This document shows, piece after piece, positions 17,972-26,914 of a stretch of 61,902 nucleotides of DNA. Below the pieces are notes generated by a model, which was not told where the DNA came from, searched no databases, and worked only from the letters and a program-made list of their open reading frames with translations. The position numbers were made by a program, and so were the translations under genes. How positions within the stretch are numbered: position 1 is the first letter of the stretch; each line of letters starts with the position of its first letter. Origin of the DNA: Chloroflexota bacterium (lineage in GTDB: Bacteria; Chloroflexota; Dehalococcoidia; DSTF01; RBG-16-68-14); the NCBI GenBank assembly GCA_003228685.1, contig QIFC01000030.1, positions 1 through 61,902 on the forward strand. The letters run 5' to 3'.

Positions 17972-18703
17972 ATGCGTATTCTCTTGCCTGTCATCGCAGT
18001 TCTCGCCGCGTTCGTCGTGGCTGCTTCTGCACTGCCCGCGAACCTCGCCGTTGCGGGTGGGCCCTGCTCGGCAGAGACTTCTCTCGACGGCGAGGAACTG
18101 GAGTTCCTCGAACTGATCAACGACTATCGCGACCAAAACGGGCTCGGGCCGTTGGTGTTCTCAGACGCTCTTAACCAGGCTGCCGCCTGGAAATCCGCCC
18201 ACATGGCCAACAACGACTACTTCGCCCACGACGATGCGATCATCGACCGCGGTTTCGTCGGTCGGCTGCGCGACTGCGGCTACACGGCGAACACGTGGCT
18301 CGCCGAGAACATCGCCGCCGGCAACGACGGCGCCGTGGAGACGTTCGAGCAGTGGCGCGGGAGCGCCGGCCACAACGCCAACATGCTCAACCCGCATATG
18401 GTGGCGATCGGCGTCGCGCGCGTCTTCAACGACGACTCGACGTATGGCTGGTACTGGACTACGGAGTTCGGCGGCGTGAACGACGGCTTCTCGCCGCCTC
18501 CAGCCAGCCTGCCCGAGAAGAGCGGAGACGTCGACTGTACCGGTGCCACCACGAGCGTAGACGCCGCGCTGGTGCTCCAATTCAGCGCAGCACTGATACA
18601 GAACCTCCCCTGCCAGGGCGAGGCTGACGTGAACGGCGACGACCGTGTCAGCTCCCTGGACGCCGCGATCATCCTTCAGATCTCCGCCGGCCTCTTCGCC
18701 TAG
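17972..18703 (+). CDS. Secreted CAP-domain (SCP/PR-1) protein with type I dockerin-like C-terminus
   Basis: 243 residues. A signal peptide (MRILLPVIAVLAAFVVAASA, cleavage near LAVAG) precedes a CAP domain at about 35-170 with the usual landmarks: FLELINDYRDQNGLGPL, HMANNDYFAHDD, LAENIAAG and HNANMLNPHMVAIGVA. His and Glu of the family's central cavity can be assigned. Residues about 180-243 form a two-repeat dockerin with largely canonical calcium loops, DVDCTGATTSVDA and DVNGDDRVSSLDA, each followed by an LQ-S-A-L helix. No Shine-Dalgarno lies at normal spacing; a GGGAGG is about 22 nt upstream. The dockerin pair suggests attachment to another surface protein or self-folding; no cohesin is seen in the window. 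Confidence 0.88.
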   Translation: MRILLPVIAVLAAFVVAASALPANLAVAGGPCSAETSLDGEELEFLELINDYRDQNGLGPLVFSDALNQAAAWKSAHMANNDYFAHDDAIIDRGFVGRLRDCGYTANTWLAENIAAGNDGAVETFEQWRGSAGHNANMLNPHMVAIGVARVFNDDSTYGWYWTTEFGGVNDGFSPPPASLPEKSGDVDCTGATTSVDAALVLQFSAALIQNLPCQGEADVNGDDRVSSLDAAIILQISAGLFA

Positions 18704-18751
18704 CACTCGCGTCTTCCGACACCTCGCCAATCTACAATCCAAGCTCGCCGT

Positions 18752-18845
18752 AGGCGAACCACAGAGATCGCGCAGCGATCTCCAAGCCCACCCTCAGGCG
18801 AGCCAGAGATCGCGAAGCGATCTCTAAGGCCACCCACAGGTGGCC
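18752..18845. repeat. Tandem palindromic repeats (about 44-bp unit) plus hairpin
   Basis: Two units, each AGGCGA(A/G)CC then AGAGATCGCG(C/A)AGCGATCTC then a C-rich spacer, start at 18752 and 18796. Each core (18763-18782 and 18805-18825) is a near-perfect hairpin. A third hairpin GGCCACC-CACA-GGTGGCC follows at 18828-18845. They lie between the CAP gene and the acetyltransferase gene. No T-tract follows. The rest of the 18704-19061 gap shows nothing else. Confidence 0.65.
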
Positions 18846-19061
18846 CATTGACCACGCCGCTCCACAGCGCGTATCATGTCTCTTACGTCAGGCAGCTCGG
18901 TCGCCGTTGTAGGCAGGCCGCTGCGGGAAGGAGGCACCCGATGCGAATAGACTCTGCACTGCGCGTGCCTCTTTCCGTTCGTCTCACGTAGACCAGTACG
19001 AGATTCTCGGATCGGAGCCGCGCACGAACCATGCGCGGCTGATTTATTCTGGGAGGAAGCA

Positions 19062-20282
19062 ATGTCCTTAGAGATCAGGCAAATCACAGACGAAGAAGTA
19101 GAGGCATCGGAGTTCATCACCGCCTACTCATTCAACAGCCCGGAGCGCCGCGACCTCACCAAGGCGGTCGAACGCTCCAAGAGCTTCTACCCGACGGGCT
19201 GGTCGCTCGCCTCGTTTGAAGACGGCGAGATGACGGCGTTCGTCCGCTCGATCCCGTTCGCGGCACGGATCAACGGCCGTGGCCTGTCTTACGCCGCCGT
19301 CGGACCGGTCGTTTCGCTGCCACAGCACCGGCGCAAAGGACACGTCGGCGCGATCCTGCGCCAGTTCCTGGAGCAGATGCGCGAGAACGGCCAGGTCCTC
19401 TCGGGCCTCCACACGCCCCACCCGACGCTCTATCAGCGCTACGGCTGGGAGATCGCGTCGATGGCGCACACGTTCAAGTTCCCGCCCAAGGAGATCCACT
19501 TCAAGTCGGAGCCCAAGGATCGTGGCTACATCCGCATGCTGAAGGCCGACGACTGGGCGCAAGCGAACCGCGTCTACCGCCTGCATTCGGCGAAGCGCAA
19601 CGGCCCGCTTCACCGTGGCGAGGTCTGGTGGCGACAAGCCATCTTCGGCGGCGGCTTCTTGCCGGACCCGAGTGACGTAGCGCTCTGGGAGGACGCCACA
19701 GGCGAGCCGCAGGGCTACGTGGTCTACTACCAACCGGCGCGTCCCCAGCCCCACGAATCGGAGTTCTGGGTGCGCGAGATCGTCGCGCTGACCACGGACG
19801 CCTACCTGAACCTGCTGCTCTACATCGTGCGCCACGACCTGCCAAAGGAGATCGCGATCAACGCAGCGCCGGACGACCCGTTCTACAGCCTGGTAGACGA
19901 CGCCCGCCACGTGAAGGTCGAAGAGGGGTACGACCTGATGAACCGCATCGTGGACGTGGAGGCTGCGCTAAAGCTGCGCCCGCCGGCCAATCCCGAGCTG
20001 GACTTGGAGTTCGCGCTGCAGCTTTCGGATAGAACAGCGCCCTGGAATGAGGGCACGTGGCTGGTGAACCAGTCCGACGGAGAGATCGCGGTCGAGAAGA
20101 CGAACGCCGCGGCCAACTTGAAAATGTCGACGATGACGCTTGCACCGCTCTACAACGGCTTCCTTACGCCCACGGCGGCCGCGTTCGCCGGGCGAGTCGA
20201 GGCCGACAGTGAGGAGTCGCTGGCCACCGCCGACGCGTTCTTCGCGACGCTTCACCCGCCGTTCTGCTCGGACGGCTTCTAG
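19062..20282 (+). CDS. GNAT family N-acetyltransferase, Eis-like
   Basis: 406 residues, ATG at 19062 with GGGAGGA about 5 nt upstream. The length and three-part layout are those of Eis-type acetyltransferases: an N-terminal GNAT domain with the acetyl-CoA loop HRRKGHVGAIL near residues 88-98, a central second GNAT-like domain, and an SCP2-like C-terminal domain ending at a free Phe carboxylate (CSDGF). Key features are YAAVGPVVSLPQHRRKGHVG and HTPHPTLYQRYGWE. Eis enzymes acetylate amines, including aminoglycosides and lysines, but the substrate cannot be predicted here. It appears monocistronic or read through into the dehalogenase gene 96 bp downstream. Confidence 0.87.
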   Translation: MSLEIRQITDEEVEASEFITAYSFNSPERRDLTKAVERSKSFYPTGWSLASFEDGEMTAFVRSIPFAARINGRGLSYAAVGPVVSLPQHRRKGHVGAILRQFLEQMRENGQVLSGLHTPHPTLYQRYGWEIASMAHTFKFPPKEIHFKSEPKDRGYIRMLKADDWAQANRVYRLHSAKRNGPLHRGEVWWRQAIFGGGFLPDPSDVALWEDATGEPQGYVVYYQPARPQPHESEFWVREIVALTTDAYLNLLLYIVRHDLPKEIAINAAPDDPFYSLVDDARHVKVEEGYDLMNRIVDVEAALKLRPPANPELDLEFALQLSDRTAPWNEGTWLVNQSDGEIAVEKTNAAANLKMSTMTLAPLYNGFLTPTAAAFAGRVEADSEESLATADAFFATLHPPFCSDGF

Positions 20283-20378
20283 CCACAAGCGCGGCTCTCC
20301 TGGCGCGTACTGTTGCGTTGGGCCGCTGATGCTGGCAAGATGCACTGCAGTTTCGTGAGCTAGCAAGGAGTCAATTGC

Positions 20379-21263
20379 ATGGCCGGCGATAAGGAGATCT
20401 CAGCGGCGTTCCCGTTCGAGTCGAAGTTCATCGAGGTGGAAGGTTCGAAGATCCACTACGTCGAGGAGGGGACGGGCGACCCAATCCTCTTCCTCCACGG
20501 CAACCCCACATCGTCGTACCTCTGGAGAAATGTCATCCCCTACGCAGCCAAGGTGGGCCGGGCGATCGCGTCGGACCTGATTGGCATGGGGAAGTCGGAC
20601 AAGCCGGACATCGACTACGGCTTCTTCGACCATGTGAAGTACATCGAGGGCTTCATCGAGCAGTTCGGCCTCCAAAACATCACCTTCGTCATCCACGATT
20701 GGGGATCGGGCATCGGCTTCCATTACGCGACCCGGCACGAGGGAAACACGAAGGGCCTCGCGTTCATGGAGGCGATCCTGCCGATGCAGAGCTGGGACGC
20801 GTTCCCTGAGGGCGCGCGCGACCTGTTCAAGCAGTTCCGCACCAAGGACGTCGGAGAGGACCTGCTGATCAATAGGAACGTGTTCGTCGAGAACGTGCTG
20901 CCTGGCTCCGTGGTGCGGACGCTGACCGACGAGGAGATGGACCGCTACCGCGAGCCCTACCTCGAAGAGGCCTCGCGCAAGCCGATTTGGCGTTGGCCCA
21001 ACGAACTGCCGATCGAGGGCGAGCCGGGCGACGTTTGGGAAGCGGCGCTGGCGTACCACGAATGGCTCCAGCGGACCGACGTGCCGAAGATCCTGTTCCA
21101 CGCCACGCCCGGCGCGCTGATGCAGGCACCGGCGGTCGCGTCTATGGAGTCGACGTTCAAGAACCTGACGAGTGTCGACATTGGCCCGGGCGTGCACTTC
21201 GTACAGGAGGACAACCCGCACAAGATCGGGGAGGAGCTGGCGAAGTGGTATCAGGGCTTATAG
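20379..21263 (+). CDS. dhaA: Haloalkane dehalogenase (HLD-II type)
   Basis: 294 residues, alpha/beta hydrolase that replaces halogen on a haloalkane with hydroxyl. The sequence tracks LinB/DhaA closely: FLHGNPTSSYLWRNV, VIHDWGSGIGFHYA, FMEAILP, EMDRYREPYL, WRWPNELPI and DIGPGVHFVQEDNP. All five functional residues are present: Asn42 and Trp108 (halide stabilising pair), nucleophile Asp107, acid Glu131 and base His273. That makes it subfamily II. It is cytoplasmic with no signal peptide. Its stop lies 6 bp from the end of a convergent SDR gene. An SDR and an epoxide hydrolase next door suggest a route for halogenated compounds, but they are on the opposite strand and so not one operon. Confidence 0.93.
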   Translation: MAGDKEISAAFPFESKFIEVEGSKIHYVEEGTGDPILFLHGNPTSSYLWRNVIPYAAKVGRAIASDLIGMGKSDKPDIDYGFFDHVKYIEGFIEQFGLQNITFVIHDWGSGIGFHYATRHEGNTKGLAFMEAILPMQSWDAFPEGARDLFKQFRTKDVGEDLLINRNVFVENVLPGSVVRTLTDEEMDRYREPYLEEASRKPIWRWPNELPIEGEPGDVWEAALAYHEWLQRTDVPKILFHATPGALMQAPAVASMESTFKNLTSVDIGPGVHFVQEDNPHKIGEELAKWYQGL

Positions 21264-21269
21264 CACCAC

Positions 21270-22046
21270 TCACGCGTTCTTGATCGTTAGCCCACCATCA
21301 ACCGGCAGGGTCACCCCTGTGATGTACTGGGCCGCAGGCAGGACTAGGCTGAGCGTCGCGTGGGCGACCTCCTCCGGCTCGCCGTAGCGCCTTAGCGCGA
21401 CCCGCCTCTTGGCGTAGATCTCCTTGTGCTCCTCCGGAATGCCCGCGGTCATGCCCGTCCGAATCGGCCCGGGACAGATGCAGTTGACGGTAATGCCCTC
21501 CGGTCCCAGCTCAACAGCGAGAGAGCGCGTTAGGCCGGTCACGCCCGTCTTCGCTGCCGAATACGGGCTCCCGTACTTCGTCGCGCCCAGCGCCTCCGTC
21601 GACGCGATGTTGACGATTCGACCGTGCGGAGACTTGCGAAGGAACGGCAGTGCGGCCCTGATCGTCAGAACGTGAGCCGTAAGTAGCACCGCGAGCACCT
21701 TGTCCCAAGCCGCGAGGTAGCCATCGCCGTCTATCTGGGACGGCAGCGATATCCCGGCGTTGTTCACCAGAATATCGATCTGACCGAAGTGTTCGCCGGT
21801 CTCTTCTACAACCGGCGCGATGGCATCACGCTCGGAGAGATCGAGCGTCCAGCCCTTCGCGTCGTATCCGGCATCGGTCATCTCCTTTACCACCTCTCGC
21901 AGAGGTTCTTCGTTGATATCGATCAGGGCAACCCTTGCGCCTTCATCGCCGAACAAGTGGGCGGTTGCACGGCCCATGCCACTGGCCGCGCCGGTCACGA
22001 TGGCGACTTCTCCCGCAATCGAGCGGCTGAGCGATGTCAGTGGCAT
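21270..22046 (-). CDS. SDR family NAD(P)-dependent oxidoreductase
   Basis: 258 residues, classical short-chain dehydrogenase. The cofactor loop TGAASGMG is at 18-25, NNAG at 95-98, Ser149 in NIAST, and the catalytic Tyr162-xxx-Lys166 in YSAAK. Asp42 at the end of the second strand points to NAD preference. The end DGGLTIKNA is typical. The intact glycine loop argues against a halohydrin dehalogenase. Last gene of a minus-strand run (folE, SDR, epoxide hydrolase, this gene) with short gaps of 17-40 bp, so probably an operon. Substrate unknown. Confidence 0.88.
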   Translation of the reverse strand: MPLTSLSRSIAGEVAIVTGAASGMGRATAHLFGDEGARVALIDINEEPLREVVKEMTDAGYDAKGWTLDLSERDAIAPVVEETGEHFGQIDILVNNAGISLPSQIDGDGYLAAWDKVLAVLLTAHVLTIRAALPFLRKSPHGRIVNIASTEALGATKYGSPYSAAKTGVTGLTRSLAVELGPEGITVNCICPGPIRTGMTAGIPEEHKEIYAKRRVALRRYGEPEEVAHATLSLVLPAAQYITGVTLPVDGGLTIKNA

Positions 22047-22086
22047 AGCGTTGTCCCTTCTTTTAGCAGGTCGCGGGCGACGATCC

Positions 22087-23226
22087 TTAGCGCATCAGCC
22101 GGAAGCACTTGCGCAGTTCGTCCACGAACAGTTCCGGCTGCTCGAACGCGGCAAAGTGCCCGCCCTTGTCTAGCTCATTCCAGTAGACGATGTTGCCATA
22201 GGCGCCTTCCGCCCAGGAGCGAGGCATGGCCACGATCTCCTTCGGGAAGATGCTGCACCCTGTAGGTAGGTCGACGGCGCCACCACCTCTCGCCCGGCCG
22301 AAGCTCTCCCAGTAGAGGCGGGCCGACGACGCGCCTGATCCAGTCAGCCAGTAGACCATCACGTTGTCCAGCAGTTCATCGCGCGTGAGCGCGTTCTCTG
22401 GATGGCCTTGGCAATCGGTCCAGGACCAAAACTTCTCGAGAATCCAGGCAGCCTGGCCGATAGGTGAGTCCACCAGCCCGTAGCCCACCGTCTGCGGCCG
22501 CGTCGACTGCTGCTTGGAGTATCCGGAGTCCCAGTCTTGGTAGTGCTTTCCACCTGCTAGCGCCGCTTGCTCGCGCTCCGTCGGATTCACCAGCGATTCC
22601 TTGGTGGGACGAGCGGTCGGCATGTTGACGTGGACTCCTGTGCAGTGGCCCAGGTCCTGCACGCCGATGTTGGTCGTGATCCCGGCGCCCCAATCGCCGC
22701 CTTGCGCGACGAACCGCTCATAGCCCAGGCGAACCATGAGCGTGTCCCATGCCGCAGCGATCTTCTCGATGCCCCAACCTGTCGTGGTTGGCTTGCCCGA
22801 GAAGCCGTAGCCGGGCAGAGACGGGCAAACGACGTGGAAGGCATCGACGGCCTCGCCGCCGTGCGTGGTGGGGTCCGTTAACGGCTCGATGACCTTGAGG
22901 AACTCGACCACCGAACCCGGCCACCCGTGAGTCATGATCAGCGGCAGCGCGTCCTCGTGTTTGCTGCGCGCGTGCAGGAAGTGGATGTCCAGCCCTTCGA
23001 TTTCGGTCTTGAACTGAGGCCACGCATTGAGCCTTGCCTCCATCGCCCGCAGATCGTATTCATCCGCCCAGTAGGCACAGATTTCCTGCATGTAAGCGAG
23101 CGGAATGCCCTGCGACCAATCATCCGGCGTCTCGGCATCGGGCCAGCGGGTCGCATCGAGGCGACGCTTCAGGTCCTCCTGGACGGCGGCGCCAATCTCG
23201 ATACGGAACTCTTTGAGATCACTCAT
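22087..23226 (-). CDS. Epoxide hydrolase, EHN/microsomal type (alpha/beta hydrolase)
   Basis: 379 residues. The N-terminal EHN segment (FRIEIGAAVQEDLKRRLDATRWPD) and following lid are those of microsomal-type epoxide hydrolases. The oxyanion motif HGWPGS begins at His100. The nucleophile is Asp178 in GGDWGAG, a lid Tyr305 can protonate the epoxide, and His357 in DKGGHFAAFEQPELF is the base. The reaction is epoxide to diol. It sits 17 bp after an SDR gene and 40 bp before another. Juvenile-hormone-type or other hydrophobic epoxides are typical for the family; the substrate is not known here. Confidence 0.92.
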   Translation of the reverse strand: MSDLKEFRIEIGAAVQEDLKRRLDATRWPDAETPDDWSQGIPLAYMQEICAYWADEYDLRAMEARLNAWPQFKTEIEGLDIHFLHARSKHEDALPLIMTHGWPGSVVEFLKVIEPLTDPTTHGGEAVDAFHVVCPSLPGYGFSGKPTTTGWGIEKIAAAWDTLMVRLGYERFVAQGGDWGAGITTNIGVQDLGHCTGVHVNMPTARPTKESLVNPTEREQAALAGGKHYQDWDSGYSKQQSTRPQTVGYGLVDSPIGQAAWILEKFWSWTDCQGHPENALTRDELLDNVMVYWLTGSGASSARLYWESFGRARGGGAVDLPTGCSIFPKEIVAMPRSWAEGAYGNIVYWNELDKGGHFAAFEQPELFVDELRKCFRLMR

Positions 23227-23243
23227 TTCGCCCCCTGTTCTGC

Positions 23244-24005
23244 TCAGACGCCGCTGCCCCCGTCTATGCGCAAGATCGCGCCTGTTGTGAAGCTCGAAGC
23301 ATCCGTCGCGAAATAGAGCGCCGCGCCGACGATCTCGTTCGGTTCGCCTCCCCGTCGCAGATCGAAGTGCTGGGCCTGCCGCTTGAAACCCTCCAGATCC
23401 CAGGCTTTCGAGATGTCCGTGAGAAACGGGCCCGGCATGATGCCGTTGACGCGCACCTTCGGTCCGTACGCGTGTGCAAACGCCTCGGTCATCGCGTTCA
23501 ACGCAGCCTTGGCCGCGGCATAGGGGATGACGTGCGCGCCGGGACGGATGGCGGCAGTGCTGCTCACGTTGATGATCGAGCCGCCATCGCCTTCGAACAT
23601 CCGCTGGCCTACGAGCGCGGTCAACCGAAACGGTCCTTTTAGGTTGACCGCCAACACCTTGTCGTACAGCTCTTCCGTGACGTCCACAGGCCGCGGATAG
23701 GTGGGCGACATGCCCGCGTTGTTTACGAGCACGTCGACCTGCCCAAAGCGCTCATAGGCAGCATCGGCCAGCGCTTCTACCTCGCCCCAGTGCCCTACAT
23801 GGCAGGCCTTCGCGAGCGCCTTGCGTCCCGTCGTCTCTTCGACCTCTTTCGCGAGCGACTCGCAGGCATCGAGCTTGCGGCTGGCGATCACGACATCGGC
23901 GCCCGCGTTCGCGAAACCAAGCACCATCTGCTTGCCGAGGCCGCGGCTGCCGCCCGTGACGAGCGCAACCTTGCCGAGGAGGGGTTGGCCGGTTGATTCA
24001 GACAT
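23244..24005 (-). CDS. SDR family NADP-dependent oxidoreductase
   Basis: 253 residues, classical SDR: cofactor loop TGGSRGLG at 17-24, NNAG at 95-98, Ser148/149 in NVSST, and Tyr162-xxx-Lys166 in YAAAK. The Ser-Arg-Lys after strand two (ASRK) favours NADP(H). The end TGAILRIDGGSGV is standard. It lies between folE and the epoxide hydrolase gene in a same-strand run, consistent with oxidising an alcohol made by neighbouring hydrolases, but the substrate cannot be read. Confidence 0.9.
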   Translation of the reverse strand: MSESTGQPLLGKVALVTGGSRGLGKQMVLGFANAGADVVIASRKLDACESLAKEVEETTGRKALAKACHVGHWGEVEALADAAYERFGQVDVLVNNAGMSPTYPRPVDVTEELYDKVLAVNLKGPFRLTALVGQRMFEGDGGSIINVSSTAAIRPGAHVIPYAAAKAALNAMTEAFAHAYGPKVRVNGIMPGPFLTDISKAWDLEGFKRQAQHFDLRRGGEPNEIVGAALYFATDASSFTTGAILRIDGGSGV

Positions 24006-24036
24006 GATGGAAGCCTTTCGTACGACTTCAGCGGGC

Positions 24037-24684
24037 TTAGGTCGCTCGCGTCCCGATGGCGCAGGCGGTCAAGAATTCCGAGCGGAGCGCGGCGTCCGAA
24101 TCGTATGCGCCACGCCAGAACGTCGTGCGCGTCTGGGGCGAAAATTCACGAACGCCGCGCATTTCGGTGCAGAGGTGGTTCGCTTCGAGAAACGTGGCGA
24201 CGCCGTGCGGTTTCATCATTGCTTCGAGTGTTTCGACGATCTGTCGCCCGATCCGCTCTTGGACGGAGAAGCGCTTGGCGAAAATCCGCACGAGGCGCGT
24301 CAGCTTGGAGATACCGATGATCCCTTCGTGCGCAATGTATCCGACGTAGGCGTGGCCGTAGAATGGCAGTGCGTGATGCTCGCAGAGCGAAAAAAAGTGA
24401 ATAGGCCCCTCGATGACCTGGCTGGAGTTGCAGTCCGGGCCGCCGTTGCATTCCGTCTTGAAGACCTTCAGCAGCTTCGCGTCTCCTTCGTAGCCCTCCG
24501 TTGAGTCGAACAGCGCCTTGATGAAGCGTTGCGGCGTGATGTCCGTCGATGGGCTGCCGAGGTCCATCCCAAATGCTCCGAAGATCTCGGCCATGTACCC
24601 CTCGAACTTGCGCATTTGGTCGTCGGGCACGTTCCGCTTGTGCGCCCCTATGGCGTCACGGAAGTCATCCTCGTCCAGTGTCAT
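24037..24684 (-). CDS. folE: GTP cyclohydrolase I
   Basis: 215 residues. Converts GTP to 7,8-dihydroneopterin triphosphate, the first step of folate or tetrahydrobiopterin synthesis. The core motif FFSLCEHHALPFYG and zinc ligands Cys101, His104 and Cys172 have the same spacing as the E. coli enzyme (3 and 68 residues). GISKLTRLVRIFAKRFSVQERI follows as expected. Preceded by AGGAGGA. It heads the SDR - epoxide hydrolase - SDR run; no other folate gene is in the window, so this linkage is unexplained. Confidence 0.95.
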   Translation of the reverse strand: MTLDEDDFRDAIGAHKRNVPDDQMRKFEGYMAEIFGAFGMDLGSPSTDITPQRFIKALFDSTEGYEGDAKLLKVFKTECNGGPDCNSSQVIEGPIHFFSLCEHHALPFYGHAYVGYIAHEGIIGISKLTRLVRIFAKRFSVQERIGRQIVETLEAMMKPHGVATFLEANHLCTEMRGVREFSPQTRTTFWRGAYDSDAALRSEFLTACAIGTRAT

Positions 24685-24822
24685 GCTCGTCCTCCTCTAA
24701 AGCTCGCAGACAGCGCCACGCAGTGGTCGTCAACCTTCGAATCTTGGGTCAGTTGCGGAAGAGTTTACCGCACTTGGCCAAGCGATACGCCTCCGGTCCT
24801 CCACAGAGGCACGAACCACGGA

Positions 24823-25833
24823 TTACGATTGCGGCCGGGCCGGACCCGTGTAGTAGATGGGCACGTTGGCGCCCTCGCTTGCTGTGTGAAAGCCGGCGCT
24901 CTCCGCATCGAACGCCAACGCCTCGCCCTGCGGCTCGATCGCCGCAGGCGCCTCACACGGCTCGCCCGCGAATGCCCGCCACAGTTCGGCGCTGTCCTCA
25001 AGCTCCCAGACCCAAACGCCCGCGTACGTGCGGATCGCTATGGCACTTCGATCCGGCGCTACGTCGCCGCCCGTCGGCAACCAGCCGACGCCGAGAACGA
25101 GGACCCCCGCATCCTCCGGCGGCGCAACAGCTACTTCCAGCGCCTGAAAGTCCACCGTGGTTACCTCCTCCAGGACCGCATCCTCGCCAGCGTCGCCCGG
25201 CGCGCGGAACACCACCGACGGGCCGCCCGCGATCTCCTTCGTGATGATGTAGATCGTTCCGTCCAGAGGATCGACGAGCAGCACCTCGGCGTCGTGCGGG
25301 CGGTCCGGGTACCGCAAGACCAGCGCCTCAACATCCGTTAGCTCTCCGCCTGACACGGCGTCCGGCTCCGGCACGCGGTAAACCGTGATCTCGGGCCGCT
25401 CGGCGAGGTTGTCGCCGATATCACCCAGGTAGAGGTAGTCCGTACCCTCCACGGGACCCGGCCCGATCGCCATGTCCTCCCAATCGATGGCCTCGACACC
25501 CGCCAGCGTGTACGCGCCCAGATGACGGCCGTCGTCCGTCATCGCGAAGACGCGTGCGATATCGCCGCTGTCGTTGTGAGCCCAGAGCACGCCCGGCTGC
25601 GAACGGCTCGCCGCCAGCCCCGATATCTCCGTCAGCATCTCGGTCTCCACGGTCCCGATCGTGGTCGGTGGCGGCGACGCGCAGAACGTCTCGGCGGCGC
25701 GAACAACCGTCGATGTGGCGACAGCCGTCGGCGACGCCAGAGGCGTGGTACTCGTGTCACTACTATCGCCGCCGCACGCTGCGAGAGTTAGTAGAAGGAG
25801 AGTGGCCGCGATTGGGGCGCCGCGGATGATCAT
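24823..25833 (-). CDS. Lipoprotein, predicted beta-propeller-like, unknown function
   Basis: 336 residues. Signal with lipobox LTLAAC-GGDSSD (lipidated Cys20), then a Thr/Ser/Pro linker (residues 22-45). The body begins EISGLAASRSQPGVLWAHNDSGD, then DWEDMAIGPGP and YLYLGDIGDN, a pattern found in SMP-30/esterase-like propeller proteins of actinobacteria and relatives. Conserved acidic motifs (HNDSGD, DWEDMA, GDIGDN) might bind metal. No enzyme activity can be assigned. Preceded 37 bp upstream by the phosphotriesterase-family gene on the same strand. Confidence 0.75.
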   Translation of the reverse strand: MIIRGAPIAATLLLLTLAACGGDSSDTSTTPLASPTAVATSTVVRAAETFCASPPPTTIGTVETEMLTEISGLAASRSQPGVLWAHNDSGDIARVFAMTDDGRHLGAYTLAGVEAIDWEDMAIGPGPVEGTDYLYLGDIGDNLAERPEITVYRVPEPDAVSGGELTDVEALVLRYPDRPHDAEVLLVDPLDGTIYIITKEIAGGPSVVFRAPGDAGEDAVLEEVTTVDFQALEVAVAPPEDAGVLVLGVGWLPTGGDVAPDRSAIAIRTYAGVWVWELEDSAELWRAFAGEPCEAPAAIEPQGEALAFDAESAGFHTASEGANVPIYYTGPARPQS

Positions 25834-25870
25834 GACTTCCTCTTTTCGGGTTGACGCGTTCGGCCTAGCG

Positions 25871-26812
25871 CTACGACTTCTTGCCAGTCAGAAATTCGCG
25901 CGGCACGTTGCGTAGCATCGTGTCGATGTCCTCGGCACTCACGCCGTCGTCGCGCAGCGCGGGCAGAGCCACGTCGGCCAGGTGGAGGTATCCGCTCCGC
26001 TTCGCTTCCGGCGCCTCTCTTCCCGCCATCACTGGGCCAGGCGCATGGTCGTGTCCGAGCATCAATCGGTCTGTCCACCCTTTGTCGATGAGCGCCTTCA
26101 CAGTAGCGTTTCGCTGTCTCCAGTCCGGACGACCTGGACCACCAGGATAGCGATCCATCGAGAGGTAGACACCAGTGCTGAGCAGCTCCTCGAGATAGGA
26201 GACATCCGTCGTGTCAGCGCTGTGGCCGATGCAGATGCGGTCCATCGGGGCGCCTTCTTCCTGGAAGATCTCGACTTGGCGCCTGCCCACTTCCTCCGGC
26301 GCCCATTGGTGCGTGCTGATTGGGCAGCCGGTGCGCTTCAGCGCGCGAGCCGCCCCGCGGAGGACAGGCTCGGCCTGCGGGGTTACCCCTTCCGCGTCGT
26401 TGGCGACCTTGATCACGCCGGCCTTGATGCCCGTTTCGCCGATGCCAACTTCAATCTCTCTCACGAAGATGTCGGCGATCTTATCGGGATCACGCTCCCA
26501 GAACGAACGTGGAACGTCGCGCCAAATGCCCGTTGCGACGACGACATTCATGCGCGACGCTTCTGCAACCTCTGCGACAAATCGGACGTCGCGCCCGAGG
26601 TCGGGGGTCGTTAGGTCGATCACGGTATCGACTCCGCCCGCTTTCGCTTCAGTCAGTTCGCGCGTGACCCGCTCTCGGGTCTTATCCCAGTCAAACAGCC
26701 ATGGATAGTGGTGGTTATCCGCGCCCATGAACACCAGGACGTGTTCGTGGCTGAGCGTGATGCCCAACTCCGACTCAGGGATCGCTCCTAGGACAGTCTC
26801 TATCGTGGCCAT
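25871..26812 (-). CDS. Phosphotriesterase-family metal-dependent hydrolase
   Basis: 313 residues, amidohydrolase-superfamily TIM barrel. All binuclear metal ligands are present: His22 and His24 (SHEHV), the carboxylated Lys135 (VIKVAND), His168 (STHQ), His197 (IGHSAD) and Asp255 (LGHDHAPGP). Members hydrolyse phosphotriesters or lactones, including acyl-homoserine lactones. The catalytic set is intact, but the substrate-loop sequence does not tell which. No signal peptide. Divergent from the GT39-like membrane gene at 26976. Confidence 0.9.
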   Translation of the reverse strand: MATIETVLGAIPESELGITLSHEHVLVFMGADNHHYPWLFDWDKTRERVTRELTEAKAGGVDTVIDLTTPDLGRDVRFVAEVAEASRMNVVVATGIWRDVPRSFWERDPDKIADIFVREIEVGIGETGIKAGVIKVANDAEGVTPQAEPVLRGAARALKRTGCPISTHQWAPEEVGRRQVEIFQEEGAPMDRICIGHSADTTDVSYLEELLSTGVYLSMDRYPGGPGRPDWRQRNATVKALIDKGWTDRLMLGHDHAPGPVMAGREAPEAKRSGYLHLADVALPALRDDGVSAEDIDTMLRNVPREFLTGKKS

Positions 26813-26914
26813 AGCGCACGTATTCTACAACACACTGGGCGGCAGGCTAGCCTGCGCGTGGTAAGCCTGCCGTAGCGCCCCATTCTGGTATTCTTGGCAC
26901 TAGGGGGATAGAGG

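Noticed and set aside
17972-18703. Cellulosome component
   Set aside because: The dockerin pair is convincing but no cohesin or glycoside hydrolase is in the window, and dockerins occur widely outside cellulosomes.
21270-24005. Either SDR being a halohydrin dehalogenase
   Set aside because: Both keep the glycine-rich cofactor loop and Tyr-xxx-Lys, whereas halohydrin dehalogenases lose the cofactor site and use Ser-Tyr-Arg.
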